A DNA stretch of 64,000 bases from Ulota crispa (GCA_963920765.1 OY987243.1:20641419-20705418), one strand, 5' to 3'. Shown: positions 22,686-34,975, counted from the first letter of the stretch. Notes: generated from the letters alone by a model not told the origin. Numbers and translations: made by a program.

Positions 22686-23355
22686 TGTAAATAAACAGCA
22701 CTGTGGATCAGTGGTCCACAGTCCACACAAGTCGAATCACCTGTTTCAAGATATTCAAACAACGAATGTCTACAAGCATCTCAAATCGCACGAGTGCCAC
22801 AGCACTCACCACAGTGTTGCCGATATTGCACCTGAGCTCATGATTTTCACCGTGATGTTCCCAAAGCGCTCACATCTCCAAAAACGATGGTAAAAAGCAT
22901 GGGTTTGCTAGCTGGATGTCCCAAAAACTGTTCAAATTTACCAAGCAAGGTCTATTGAATTTAGGCACCTTTTGGGGCAGACGTCACTAGGGTATGATCG
23001 TTCTGTCGGTTTTTGAATGTCTAGAAAGGTCCACTTGTGTGCCAGCACTGGCATCCACTGTACCGACGGTACCCAACGGCGATGTGCAAGGCGGGCTCCC
23101 GTGATTCAGCAGGCATCTGGGAATGGCAGGCATCTGAGAAGTGCAGGCATCTGAGAATTTGAGGCTGCTACGCCGGCAGCGAGACCGTCGCAGAGACCTT
23201 AGCGATCTTACGAATGACCTGCTAGCAGTGAGTGGAGAGAGAATCGCAGGTCGGAGACCGTCGCCGTGACCCTAGCGGTCTTGCGAACACGTTCTGCGGA
23301 TGATTGTTCGCAGTGAGAGGAGAGTGAATCGCTTGCGGAGCTGTCCATTTTGCTG

Positions 23356-24411
23356 ATGGATCCCTTAACGGAGCAGGAGATGAAGCCAGTGACGGATAGG
23401 AATGGGAACCGGGGAGTGGAGCCGAGGCAGCTGGATCACGTGACGGTGACAGTCGAGGATCCTCCGGAGAAGACTGTCGTGGCGGCAGAAGTGTCGAACA
23501 CGGAGGACTTTGCGGAGCTGGAAATACGGAGCCTGCTGTGGATGGATCAGGTGGGAAACGAGGTGTACGCGAAAGCGTATCGGACATGGACGAAGAAAGA
23601 CTCGCTGTTTGCCAACAGGATTGACATGAAGAAGAACCAGAGCTCGTCCCTGCGGAATGAGATTTACCAGTTGATCGGGTTCTACAGTGTGTTCCAAGGG
23701 GTGTTGCTCACGGCAGTCGCGCAGTCGAATTTGTTGCACTGTAACAATTGGTGGTCGGCGTTCTTCTTGAGCCTGCTGGCGTCCTTGGTCACTGTAGGCG
23801 GAGTTTGGCAGAAGTTTAAAGCAATTCTGGCGTTGGAGAAGACCATCCACAACGAAGCATTTACCCGCCAGGTATTCTTCCTCCCTTTGCCTGCCGATCT
23901 CTCCTGCGCCATTTGGAATAGTGGTTTTGAAGGGTAAAATCTTATCGGTAAATGTTCTAAACCTACGCTTCAGCGCTTCATTAGATTATGATGTTGCGAT
24001 ATCCTAATCAATGTTCACCTATCGGTTAGGGATTTTAGGGTGGCGCACTGGCGGTTTCGGATCACTAGAGGTTTTGAGTAGCCTTACCGCAAGCATTGAA
24101 CGAGAATCTGTGCAACTAGCACGTAATCACGGAGCTCTGTTTCACTATTCATTTATTGAAGTGTTTCTTTGTTTTTGCAGCAATGTATTAATCAAGCAAG
24201 GTCGATTCTCAATAAGCGGGGAAGTTTTAATTTCAGCGTGGACGCCAAAGACGGAAAAGAGCGTGTGTTCCCTGAGATGAAGCTGCAATGGTATATCGTG
24301 CTCGTGGTCTTACTCTTAGTGGTCTTCTCGGGTCTATTCTTGGCTTCAATCTACCGAATTGTTTGCCATCCAAATCGTGACTCACCTGCACCTGCCGCAA
24401 CCACTGCGTAA
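23356..24411 (+). CDS. Three-helix plant membrane protein of unknown function, copy A
   Basis: Two exons, 23356-23871 and 24181-24411, phase 0, give 248 residues. I do not recognise a named family. It starts MDPLTEQEMKPVTDRNGNRG, then an acidic/polar N-terminal region, LEIRSLLWMDQVGNEVYAKA, and two hydrophobic segments, IYQLIGFYSVFQGVLLTAVA (about residues 100-120) and WWSAFFLSLLASLVTVGGVW (about 132-152). Exon 2 adds a basic RSILNKRGSF stretch and a third hydrophobic segment, YIVLVVLLLVVFSGLFLASI. The donor (cgccag|gtattc) and acceptor (tttttgcag|caatg) are good and the 309-base intron contains a stop, unlike copy B. ATG 23356 matches the start of copy B. Likely a three-pass membrane protein; which membrane is not evident. 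Function unknown; conservation of both copies as open frames suggests constraint. Confidence 0.75.
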
Positions 24412-24624
24412 GAAACATCAACCCCAATACAACGTCCACGAGGTTTGTCAACAAGACCACTTCGATCCAAACCGAAGCAAGGAAGTTTCAGCGTGCACCG
24501 AGACCTTGTTATGAGCATAGACCAAGGCCGCAGAACCCCACCGCCACTGCACCGTGGAGCTGGACGCCCAGGCCACCTACCAAAAGCATACCGAGCTGTC
24601 TATCGGTTGCACGATCAACAAGAC

Positions 24625-24646
24625 TAGGGTTTAGGGTTAGGGTTTC
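24625..24646 (+). repeat. Telomere-type TTTAGGG run
   Basis: About three units (tagggtttagggttagggttt) lie about 210 bases after the stop of the copy A gene. Copy B has one unit fewer at 47016-47030, so the run changed after duplication. Confidence 0.8.
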
Positions 24647-24953
24647 GTAGGAAGTTCTTCTGAACGATCTATGTTATCTTTATTGGGAAATACGAGACTG
24701 TCTGGGAGCCCCAGCCGATAGTTATACCATATATGTTGATCGATGCAAATGCGCTCTCTTTTTTAGCGACTCAACAAAAGATTTGCGTTCCTGTTTTGGT
24801 GGAAAGGTGCTTCTAAGTTATTTTAGAGTGAAAATCACCGAATGATTCCGAACAGAGATGCCATCTTGGAAGGGACGACCCGCTTGACGAGGCCAGCCCT
24901 GCAACGTAGAAAAATTGCACTGGTGCCCGCGTGCAGCTAACAGCCTCACAATA

Positions 24954-25279
24954 GGGGGCTTCAAACATAAAATCAGGTGTACGAGTTTCTCATCTCATAA
25001 AGTCCAGCTCATTAGTGAATTATTTTCGTTCACTTGCATGCCCAAAGTCTAAAACATCCGTGAGTTTGCGGTCATTCTCAAGTAGGTTTTGTGCACAAGT
25101 TGGAGTTTGAGCGCAAGTGGATGAGTCACGTGAAAGTGAATTTCTGAAATTCACTCTTACCATTAGAAGTTCACCGTTAGAAATGAACTCCAGAAGTGAG
25201 TCACCTTGTTGTTCACTAGTGAATTCACCAAGGTGAATCATGACATGAGCCACTTGAAAAAACTGATGCCTGAGCCCCC
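24954..25279. mobile_element. GGGGGCTTCAAAC foldback element, first of two abutting copies
   Basis: Ends GGGGGCTTCAAACATAAAA and inverse TGCCTGAGCCCCC, with internal TTCACTAGTGAATTCACC. It touches the next element through tatta. Absent from copy B, where cagcctc runs directly into cattgcaaggg. Confidence 0.75.
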
Positions 25280-25284
25280 TATTA

Positions 25285-25604
25285 GGGGGTTTCAAACTTA
25301 AACTTTTTTAGGTGACTCACTCGCAGATTCACATTGGTGAATTCACTAGTGAATCGTGATGTGACCCACCTCTGAACTTCACTCCTAACGTGATCCACAA
25401 GTGAATTTCAAAAACTCACTTTTGTGACTTCCCAGGGCTCATGCACCTGCGTCCTCAAACCCCAAAATTTCTTTCGCAAAAACTTCCACAAACTCACGGG
25501 TACCTCAGACTTTACGCGTGTGAGGCAACAAAAACAATTCACTGGTGTGCTGAAATCCTGTGAAGTGAGAAGTTCAAAGGACAGATTTCATGTTTGAAGC
25601 CCCC
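25285..25604. mobile_element. GGGGGTTTCAAAC foldback element, second abutting copy
   Basis: Ends GGGGGTTTCAAACTTAAAC and inverse GTTTGAAGCCCCC, flanked by tatta on the left and tattg on the right. Interior very like 15664-15987 and 41174-41497. Confidence 0.8.
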
Positions 25605-27150
25605 TATTGCAAGGGTGTGACCAAATGGGAATCACTCTCGCCATGCCTCCCTCTTATGTTTTTCATCCTTTGCCGCCCTTCGGTTTTCCTGGGAGACAGG
25701 ATGAGGGAGTTTAGGGCTGCCAGGGCTTTGTGTTGAGCAGGCCATTGTCAATCTCGCGTCCTTGACGTCTTCGTCGTTCACATTGCACCCTTCGGAACCG
25801 CATGCGCTGAGGTTTGATTTTCTTTATGGTGCTTGCCAAACCCTAGGCCATAGGCATGACTTGTGCAATCTCAGTTGTGTCGTTTTTATTTCTTAGTAAG
25901 GGTAGTCGCACCCATGGGCGTGACTTCTCCATGGGTGTCATTGGCAAAGTCAGGGTGGTGATGGGCACTTATGTGATATTTATGAGTGACAAAGTGATGG
26001 TTGTGGGTAATTCCATGATTGTTTTGAGGAGTGTTTGGGGAGGTTTAAAAAAAAACTAGGTACATTTCCTAGTCTTATATGGTCCACTTGGTTTTTTTTT
26101 TAAATTGGTCATGGCCTAAACATGTATTTTTTGGTCGGCCAATATCCTTTGTTTTTTTTTCATTGGGTTGATTTCCTAAGTTTAGGAAAATAGTTTAGTT
26201 GAAATCTAAATTTCAATGTACTATATCGGATTTTTTTTCTTACAAATGCTGCACACGAATCAGTCTTTTGCTTACCATGTGCATGGCATAGCAAAGCAAG
26301 ACTATGATCAAGACATCAAAAACCTGTCAAGTTACCCCCAACCAATGCAAACTTTTTTATACTTTAAAAGGATTTATTGCTAACTTTTGTTACTTAAATA
26401 TCTTTGGCTAGATTTGAACTAGGTCATGTCCCACCATCTTGGGGTTGAGCACCACATTTCCTCTAAAGATTGGTGCACCAAGTGCACCTCTTATCTCATT
26501 AACCATCAAGTGCACTGTTTATCCCATTAACCATCACACGGTCACCCACTCACCCACTCAGTTACTCACCCACTCACATACACCCACTCACCCACATGGC
26601 CACCTCACCCATGTTTCTTGTTTTTAAATTTTTTGAACTTTTAGCACCCTACAATTGCTTTTGAAAAAAAATACATTTGGTTTTAGTTTAGAAGGTTGGA
26701 AAATTTCCTTATCATGGAAAAGTTCATAGGTTGATTTCCCATAGTTTCAATTTTCATTTGGCCCATTTCCTCACCTACAAGTGCACATTCGGCTAAATTT
26801 CCTAAAGATGAAATTGTAACTTGGTTGATTTCCTAAAGCCATGTTTTTATGGTCGGAAGCAAATCCGACAACTTTCATTTTTTTTGGCAATCCTCAAAAA
26901 AAGTTGGCTGACTTGTAACTAAAATTGGGTTCTCCCCGGACACTGGTTTTGAGTACCCATCTCACTATTTAAGAACCAACAAGCCTTGTTTTTAGCATCT
27001 CTTACACATGGGTCCTACTTTTTCAGTGATTTTGGACTTTGAAAAATCTTTGTGAACAAATGCTTGCAGTTGGAACCTTGAAATTGATGCCAATATTTTT
27101 GGTTTCCATTTCCTAACTTACAGTATTTTTTCAAAGTTAGTCAATTGTTT
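25605..27150. other. Gene-free part of copy A, largely absent from copy B
   Basis: From about 25890 to 27370 this DNA has no counterpart in copy B, so it is either an insertion here or a deletion there. It holds a short degenerate CACCCACTCA repeat at about 26538-26612. No gene seen. Confidence 0.5.
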
Positions 27151-27156
27151 TACCTA

Positions 27157-27331
27157 CAATAGTGCCTCGCTAAGATGAACCTTTATAAGAAAAAACGCTT
27201 GGCTAAAATGAAATAAATGACTGTCCTTAGCGGTTGGGGAGCTACACAAGATCTTTTAGTTATAATGAATATTTTCCTTACATGAAATAAATATGCTGTC
27301 CAGATACCTTCATCGTATCCAGGCACTATTG
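27157..27331. mobile_element. Pogo/Tigger-like MITE, 175 bp, TA target
   Basis: TA flanks at 27155-27156 and 27332-27333; termini CAATAGTGCCTCGCTAAGAT and inverse CAATAGTGCCTGGATACGAT. Inverted relative of 13231-13372 with an extra internal segment. Confidence 0.65.
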
Positions 27332-27953
27332 TACTCCAAAACCCTAATTTCCACTGCTTGTGGGTGCGCCTACCTTATGTGAAATTCTGTGTCGTGTTAT
27401 TCACTCCTGGAGTGTGCTAGCACCGGAAACCGTAGCTACCCTAACCTGTTCCAACATCCTGTTCCAAATTCCAACATCAGTCTACAGTAAGTTACGATGA
27501 GAGTACATGGAATTGAAATTGCATCTGCCCTCGCCTATCACGGCAGAAAGAGTCCATTACATTCTTTAGCCCTTGTAAGAGCACTCACGCTTGCCTACCA
27601 CAAGCATCTCTGCAACAAATGAAACCCTAACTTGATCACAATAACGTGATAATTTCTCTACTGGCAATGATAAACTCAAGATTTTCACAATGTAAAGGTG
27701 TAGTCACAATAGAAATGAGTCTGTAAACTAGTTACGAGTCTAACCTGTACTGTTTTGTATTTGTAGAAAGCTAGGAAAGGGGGAAAACAGAGGGACTTTG
27801 TTAAGATTTTTAAAAGCCTTCTGGTATGGAGTGCAACCTAACCTGCCCACCGATATTCAGCAGACAATTCGAGTATAACACCATCACCAAGAGACAGTTC
27901 CTCGACAATGTCTTCGATGACCTTAAATGACAGACGTAAGCATTTAATATTAA

Positions 27954-28213
27954 GGTAAGAGGTTCTAATTGCAGTCAGGTTCTAATTGCAGTCAGGTTCT
28001 AATTGCAGTCAGGTTCTAATTGCAGTCATTTCTAGGAACATCTGACATTTTACAAGGAATATCTATGATTGTTATTGATGAGCTAGGTGGGCTTAGCAAA
28101 TATGCGAAGCCTACCTAACTCATTGATGACAACCATCGATATTTCTTGTAAAATGTCAGATGTTCCTAGAGCTAATCGCAATTAGAGTTTGATTGCAATT
28201 AGAACCTCTTACC
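27954..28213. mobile_element. TTAA-flanked foldback with tandem 17-mers, 260 bp; empty site in copy B
   Basis: TTAA at 27950-27953 and 28214-28217. The ends are GGTAAGAGGTTCTAATTGCA and its inverse. The left arm starts with four direct copies of a 17-base unit (GGTTCTAATTGCAGTCA, about 27961-28028), the right arm has diverged copies, and the inner arms (AGGAACATCTGACATTTTAC) pair. Copy B reads tttaatatgaagtgcaagag across the site without the insert. Confidence 0.85.
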
Positions 28214-28370
28214 TTAAGTGCAAGAGGCAGAGGTTGTTATGTACCTCTCCACGTAAATCAAAACCACTATCGTCCGAAAATGAGCGCAACTTTTGGATCA
28301 AGCAATGAGTTCTGAAGGCAGCCGCGGAATTTTTATAGAGACTGCCATTTATGCTAGTGGTATAACTTAA

Positions 28371-28441
28371 CCCATTAACAACTAGGGATCAGAAAATACA
28401 CGAGACATTGACCACATTCTGGTCGCCTAGTTGTTAATGGA
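28371..28441. mobile_element. TTAA-flanked mini foldback, 71 bp
   Basis: TTAA at 28367-28370 and 28442-28445; ends CCCATTAACAACTAGG and inverse CCTAGTTGTTAATGG. Copy B lacks it (gatataagcttg). The smallest TTAA/CCC element in the window. Confidence 0.65.
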
Positions 28442-28456
28442 TTAAGCTTAGATTAA

Positions 28457-29736
28457 CCCCTGAGCGTCCATGCCATTTTCACCAAAATCAGGGTTTGGGA
28501 GACATACAACTTTGATGTACAATACTAGAAAGAAAGAATACATAAGCCCCTCTCATGACATTCATAAAAGTTGGTATAACAAAGAATATAATTGACATTT
28601 TGTTCTCAAATTTTTTGTATGTGATCCTCCTGCAATCATGATCAAGCATGTCACATTTCAGTTATTAAAAACCAAAATCCTATTTTTGGTAAATTGTTTT
28701 GTATCAAAATTTTGGTTTTATAAGAAAGTAGATTAAAAAATAGCGGTGATGAATGTTTGAGATTTGATTGCATGGATGAGACATCCATATGCACATCTTT
28801 ATTTCAAATAAACATTTCCAAAAAGTATAAAAATTCCTTTGATAGAGATTTTGATGTTAGAGTGATCTTGACCAAATTTAGTAAAATATATATTTCTTTA
28901 TGGAAATTAATTTTGTTATTTGACTCATACATTCTAATTAAGTTTGTACCTTTAAACATGATGATATGTTAATTTTGCCAAAAACTAATTTATTTATAGT
29001 ACAAACTTCTTTGAATCCTATAAGAGGGACTTATGTACTCTTTCTTTAGGGTACTATACTATATCTCAGTCAATTGGATGATCCACAAAAAGTGACCCTT
29101 GGAACACCTACTTAGAAAATGGCTTGCAAATTTTGGGAAGAACTAACCTTGGGAGATGGGTGATTATAACATTTGATCAAACAACATGTGATGGCAAAAT
29201 CTCAATTTTTGGTAGTTAGTTGCTATTTGATGATTTTTACAAAATTTTATAAGCCCCATATTCATCTCAATTTTTGTGAGTAGCAAGATTAGATGTAAAC
29301 GCACACACTTGTAAATTATTGAAGATTGTACTTCTTTTTATGTCAAGTTTTAGGGCTTCAAACTGCTATTGCATGGATTACAATGACCGGCATAGTTAAT
29401 GAGGGTTGCCACAATAAGGGTCTAGAACATGTTTGAACCCTTGCCAACAATTTTCCTGCTACCACAAAGCACACAAGGATGCTTGCAAGGGATGCTGACC
29501 GGTTGCAGTTGTAAAACGCTACTTGCCACCACACCCCATATGGTGTTTCACCCGATCAAATCTCTTGCAGCACTAGTACAACATTTGGCTTTCCTTGCCA
29601 ATACTCCAATTAACATGGACAACTTGAATGCCTTCATAATTGTAGTTTATAGTAAGATCAAAAAATTAGATTCAGTGCCTCAAACAAGCCATTAAAATTA
29701 TGAGCAACGGGATCTTGTCATTGGGATGCTCAGGGG
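28457..29736 (+). mobile_element. TTAA-flanked piggyBac-like MITE (GAGCG subtype) with nested insert
   Basis: TTAA at 28453-28456 and 29737-29740; ends CCCCTGAGCGTCC and inverse GGATGCTCAGGGG. Contains the MULE-type foldback 28526-29050. Outside it, the sequence pairs with the reverse of 18401-19638. Confidence 0.8.
28526..29050. mobile_element. MULE-type foldback MITE nested in a TTAA element, 525 bp
   Basis: Flanking nonamers gtacaatac and gtactatac match at eight of nine bases. Ends TAGAAAGAAAGAATACATAAG (left) and inverse CTTATGTACTCTTTCTTTAGG. The insertion point is confirmed by the related element 18401-19638, which lacks it. Related to 31157-32018. Confidence 0.7.
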
Positions 29737-29740
29737 TTAA

Positions 29741-30791
29741 AAGAAATGAAGTTTCATAGGCTAAAGTTCAAAACAATGTTACTATTTTGATTGTCACTGA
29801 AAATAAGGTCAATATTTCATTATTAAAAAGGCAAGATTTGACATGGTTTCAATTTCAATTATTGAATTCATCAAAATATGAAAAGTCAACTTGTGGCTTT
29901 GAGTGTCAAGTTTGTTAATATAAGGTAAATACAAGTAATCCATGTATTCATTATTGATAGTAATAGTTATTGAATGGAATAGAAATCCTATATGCTCTAC
30001 TTGGGTTCTTTTTTGATTCTTTCATTATTTTATTAGATTTTCAATAATCATAATTATGGCCTTGGCTTTTTGGCCTCAAGGACTTGACACAAGAATATTG
30101 ATCTCATTATATTCTAATTATGGTAAGTGCTTAGGGCCATATCAAAATTATTTAAATCACTTTTTTAGTTTAAATTGCCCCAATTTTTGTGCTTTGAATT
30201 TCTAGTTTCAAGATAACCTTACTACTATCACATGGATTGTTTAATTCCCAATAGTACCTAGGAGGGTGAGGCATGTAGAATTAGAGCTTTTGACGCAAAA
30301 AAAAATCATAATTCAAGATTTTTTAGCTAAAACCGATATTTTTGCAATTTTTTTTTTCTTTAATATTTTCATGAGTTTGTTTAGAGCCTTGCACAAAAGC
30401 ATGAAGCATCCAATGATCACACTACTCATATAGTTATAGAATTTAAAAAAAAATCTTTCTAAGTATACATGGATGTACTTCATCCATTTCATACAAATAT
30501 TATCATAAGCATTTGATCAAAACATTCATTTTCCACATAGTGGATGCTTGCTCATTTAGTAATTAGGGTTGCCTTTAAGAAGGCCAAATAAGTTGGAATA
30601 CTTGGTTCACTTTATTCAAGTTTTGATAGCTTTAATTCTTAGAGCCACTTTGCACTAGGAGTAGGGGTTGTTTTGGAGTTTTGAGGGTCCCAATGTTGGA
30701 GTTTCATTAATTAGTTTTTTGAAAACAAATCCAAGGCCACTATTCTATGAGTCAATACCAAATTTTTAAAGCCCAATTGTTCTTTTATTAC
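29741..30791. other. AT-rich intergenic DNA, nothing recognised
   Basis: No coding signal and no clear element ends. Confidence 0.5.
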
Positions 30792-30795
30792 TCAA

Positions 30796-32596
30796 CCCCT
30801 AAAGGCCTAAGCTAAGTTTTTCACCAAAACCGCTCCAAAACTACTATTTCTAGTACAAGAATCAAATTTTAGGAAAAAATCATTTGTGGGCATATGTAAC
30901 CATAAGATCTAGTAGTACACTTGTATCAAGAGTTGTGGAAAAAAATTCAAAAATTTCTACTGTATAGATTGTAAGATATTTGACTTGGATTGACAAAAAG
31001 CCATTTTTTGTCTCTGCAAAAATTTGGGCAGCTGTACTTCACAAGGTCATATTTGTATGAAAAACAATTCAAAATGGTTGTGATTTTTTGGATTCATTCT
31101 TTAGGGCAAGTTAGGTGTACATTTGAATTTTTTCAAATCATTTGGACTTGCACAACACCCTCAAGAAAGTCTACATACCACCCTCTCACAGCATTCAAAA
31201 CAATTGGTATATCAAAGAACTTAATTGGCATTTTGTCCTCAGATTTTTATATGTGATAATCATGCAATCATGATCAAGCATACAAAATTTCAGTTACTAA
31301 AAACCAAAATCCTATTTTTGATAAATGGTTTTGTGTCAAAATCACGGTTTTACAAGAAAGCTGATTAATAAACATTGGTGATGAATTTGTTAGATTTGAT
31401 TGCACAAATATGTAGAAGACATTCATATGCACATCTTTCTTTCAAACAAACATTTCCAAAAAGTTTCAAAATTCCTTCTATCAAGATTTTAATGTTAGGG
31501 TGATCATGACCAATTTTAGTAAACTATATATTTCTTCATGGAAATTAGTTTTTGGCAAAACAAACATATCATCACGTTAAATGGTACAAACTTAATCACA
31601 ATGTATGAGTCAAATAACAAAAACTAATTTCCATGAAGAAATATGTAATCTACTAAATTTGGTCATGATCACCCTAACATTAAAATCTCTATAGAAGGAA
31701 TTTTGAAACTTTTTGGAAATGTTTGTTTGAAAGAAAGATGTGTATATGAATGTCTCCTACATATTTGTGCAATCAAATCTAACAAATTCATCACCAATGT
31801 TTATTAATCAACTTTCTTGTAAAACCGTGATTTTGACACAAAACCATTTATCAAAAATAGGATTTTGGTTTTTAGTAACTGAATTTTTTTTATGCTTCAT
31901 CATGATTGCACAAGGAGCACATACAAAAAATCTGAGGACAAAGTGCCAATTAAGTTCTTTGTTATACCAATTGTTTTGAATGCTATGAGAGGGTGGTACG
32001 TAGACTTTCTTGAGAGTATTGTACAGCACATAGGAAAAAAAGTATTAAATAATAAGAAGTAAAGAATGATTCAAAACCCTTAATTGTTAAAAACTTAAAT
32101 ATGAAAATTTTAAATGCCAATCCCAATGGTTGCAATGTGGTAATAAACAATCTACATCTTTAGAATTTTTTTTTTTTTCCAAAATATCAAAAATTGAATA
32201 AAACATAGGACTTAAAAGTTTTTTTTAGAGTAGGGAATCCATATACCCACAAACAGAATCTCCTCATAGCTTTCATCTCATTAATAAAAATGGAATGATT
32301 CAAAGCTTCCCAAGTATATATAAATCTATAAAAAAAATATTCAAGAAAAATATTAAAATTGTGATTTTTGAAAAAAAAATTCAGCTGCCCGGGCTGCTCC
32401 AAACAAAGAAAACAATACATCATGCAATAACTTTTGAACCATGTAGTCAAAAGTTATGAAAGTTGTTGGACCTTTAAGCTACTTCTTGGGCACATCATGT
32501 GTGAAAAATTCAAAGAAAAACATGAAAAACCCATTGGCAGTAAGCTACCCAAAATTGCTATGTTGCCAAAAAAAAGAGTGTTTAGGCCTTTAGGGG
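30796..32596 (+). mobile_element. TTAA-flanked piggyBac-like MITE with nested 862-bp foldback
   Basis: Left flank tcaa (one-base variant), right TTAA at 32597-32600; ends CCCCTAAAGGCCTAAGC and inverse AGGCCTTTAGGGG. Total 1801 bp; removing the nested element and one 9-base duplication leaves 930 bp, the standard size of this subfamily. Confidence 0.8.
31157..32018. mobile_element. MULE-type foldback MITE nested in a TTAA element, 862 bp, near-full palindrome
   Basis: The arms (31157 to about 31565 and about 31610 to 32018) are complementary almost throughout. Flanking nonamers ttgcacaac and ttgtacagc match at seven of nine. Two 79-73 codon frames inside are by-products of the palindrome. Confidence 0.75.
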
Positions 32597-32606
32597 TTAA
32601 AAAATA

Positions 32607-33122
32607 AGGAAAATATCAAAAAGGCCCCTTGATTCTTTCAAAATATCAAATATACCCCTATATTATTTGAATTATCAAAAATACCCCTAGTTTTGAGTTA
32701 AAATATTAATTATACCCCTAGTTATCTTTGAAAACATCTAACATTCTTGGTTTTCTTGTGCCTTTTTACTGAAATTTTTGTAAGTCACATTTGCACCAAA
32801 GACAGTAACAAAGATTAGTCAATACATGGCCACAATAAACTCAAATGCAAAAATCCTATATAAAACTTGAGGAGCTTGCTTCCAAGATTTTATTTACATT
32901 CAACCTGCATCTAGATTTTGTAATTTTCATTGGCATCCCAAAACTTACAAAAAATTGTACTAAAGAAGTACAAAAAAACTAAAAATATTAGATGTTTTCA
33001 AAGATAACTAAGGGTATAATTGATATTTGGACAAAAAATCAGGGGTGTTTTTGATATTTCTGATAATGCAGGGGTATATTTGATACTTTGAAAGAATTGA
33101 GGGGCATTTTTGAAATTTTCCC
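32607..33122. mobile_element. MULE-type foldback MITE, 516 bp, perfect 9-bp duplication
   Basis: Duplication taaaaaata at 32598-32606 and 33123-33131. The left copy overlaps the TTAA that ends 30796-32596, so this element landed on that boundary afterwards. Nearly identical to 22169-22685. Confidence 0.85.
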
Positions 33123-33131
33123 TAAAAAATA

Positions 33132-34654
33132 AGACCTAACACAATCATGTTGCAAAAATTGGACCCTTTGAGAATGGAAAACTGGTTCAAAACTTCTAAA
33201 CCATTGTCATGTTTCAAGGCTCAATTGACCATTTTCTAGTCGTTGCCCATTTTTTGCAGGTTGCTTGAGATGAAAAAATACTTTTAAAAAATACTTATTT
33301 TTTTTTGAGTAGAAAATCAAGTCTACTTTTCAACCCAACTTGAATCATGCCAATCCAAGTTAAATTACATCAAGGAGATTTTTTCAAAGACAAACACTTC
33401 AATATTTGTTAGTGTTATAAAATTTACTATTTTGGGAAACTAATGATGTTCTCTCCTTTAAAAAGATTGTATCTTTGAAATTTACGATAGAATGTTTGTT
33501 TTTAACCAATCATACCAAATTTTAAAATCTATGAATAAAATTTATAATTTTGGTGAATATTAAATGATAAATACTTCTAAATTCATTAAATAAAAATGAA
33601 AAACTTTTTTTGAATGTTTGAATATTTGGATAATTACTAAACATCATGATTGTTGTTTTCTCTTTTGAAGCAAACTTCATCAATGTTACTTAAGTATCAT
33701 TTTATGATGCATCTATATATATCGCCCTTACCCCTTGGGCGTTCAGGGGTTAGAGTACAATTATTTGGATTCAAGATCATCTTTTGGGATAGTCAACACC
33801 TTAGGATGGAATAGAAATCTCAACGTGGTCTGCTTCATCCTTTGTTCTGTACTATTTTTTTAAAGCTTGCACTAATGACCATGACATCTCTGCCTCAAAG
33901 CCTTCAAAAAAGGAAAGTGATCACCCTTACGATCTTTTTATAACAAATGGTTGAATTGGTTCTTAAACAATTGAAACCAATGAGTGGGTGCGGGGAGATC
34001 CAAAAAACAAAAGAAAATCAGCTCAATGAAATGGAAAAAAATTGGTTGAAATTTACATCAATTGGGTAAAAACCGGCTAGATTTTTGGAAAACATCTAAT
34101 TGTGTAAGTACATAGCCAATATTCAATTCATGCACTAAACAAACCGATTGAAAATGAGAAATGTGAGAAAGCTCAAAATCTCCTTAAACATTAATTTGAA
34201 CTGGATTTTTTAAATTCAAATGACCCAAAACTTTCATAACCTCAACTTCAAATGTAAAATAGCCATTTAGTCAAACGTTTAGTCGAAGTACTGATTTTGA
34301 TTCAAAATTGAATAATCTCAGGATTGCTTCACACTACGGTCTATGGGCAACCAAGTCAAGAGGGTGTGGAATTGGGTGTCCATGTTTTGTTGAAAGATCA
34401 AAGAAATGGGTTGAAAATAGGCAAAAATTATTCTTTATGAAATTTTTTACTAGTCTTGGAGTGAAGTCTCTAAAGGCCAAGCCCAAAGTACTAATCCATG
34501 ACATTGTTTGACCTTCCAATTTAACAATCAATATCTTCTCAAATTTTGAGTGTTTTATAAAAAAAAGTTTGTCAGCCTCTTGTTTTTAGTTTGAGTCTCC
34601 ATTTTTGCTTGACCTGTTTGAGAGACAGTTGCTTTTGCTAAAGAAGTGATGCCA
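33132..34654. other. Intergenic DNA with one TTAA-element remnant
   Basis: The string gggcgttcaggggttag at about 33737-33754 is a lone right end of the GAGCGCC subtype; I cannot find its partner. A small inverted pair lies in the 34480-34530 area. No gene seen. Confidence 0.45.
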
Positions 34655-34663
34655 TATTAACAA

Positions 34664-34975
34664 GGGAAAATTTCATGAATACCCCTGAAGTTTGCGATAA
34701 TTTCATAGATACCCCTACTTTTTCAGAAATTTCATAGATACCCTTGGACCAAAAAATTTCAAGCGTTTTTTTGTTGTGCATGTCAATTCCATTCTTCCTT
34801 TGTGCGCACACATAACAAGAAAGAAGTAGTGTGTGCACAAAGGGAGAAGGGAAGTGGCATGCACAACAACAAAAAAACTTGAAAATTTGGTCCAAGGGTA
34901 TCTATGAAATATCTGAAAAAGCAGGGGTATCTATGAAAATACTGCAAAGTTCATGGGTATCCATGAAATTTTCCC
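34664..34975. mobile_element. MULE-type foldback MITE, 312 bp, perfect 9-bp duplication
   Basis: Duplication tattaacaa at 34655-34663 and 34976-34984. Ends GGGAAAATTTCATGAATACC and inverse; strong internal foldback (gtgcgcacacataacaag region pairs with agtgtgtgcacaaagg). Related in its ends to 22169 and 32607. Confidence 0.85.

Larger units (their letters stand above)
22700..28450 (+). repeat. Segmental duplication, copy A
   Basis: It matches copy B (about 41147-48785) in order and orientation. Shared blocks include cacacaagtcgaatcac, attcaaacaacgaatgtc, the membrane-protein gene, the 3' telomere-like run, ctctcgccatgcctccct, cgcatgcgctgaggttt, gagacagttcctcgacaatg and gaatcaaaaccact-type blocks. 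Copy A alone carries the elements at 24954-25604, about 1.48 kb of extra DNA at roughly 25890-27370, the foldback at 27954-28213 and the mini-element at 28371-28441. Confidence 0.85.

Noticed and set aside
24625..24646. Telomere-type repeats as a sign of a chromosome end
   Set aside because: Only two to four units, in a gene flank and an intron; interstitial short runs are common in plants.
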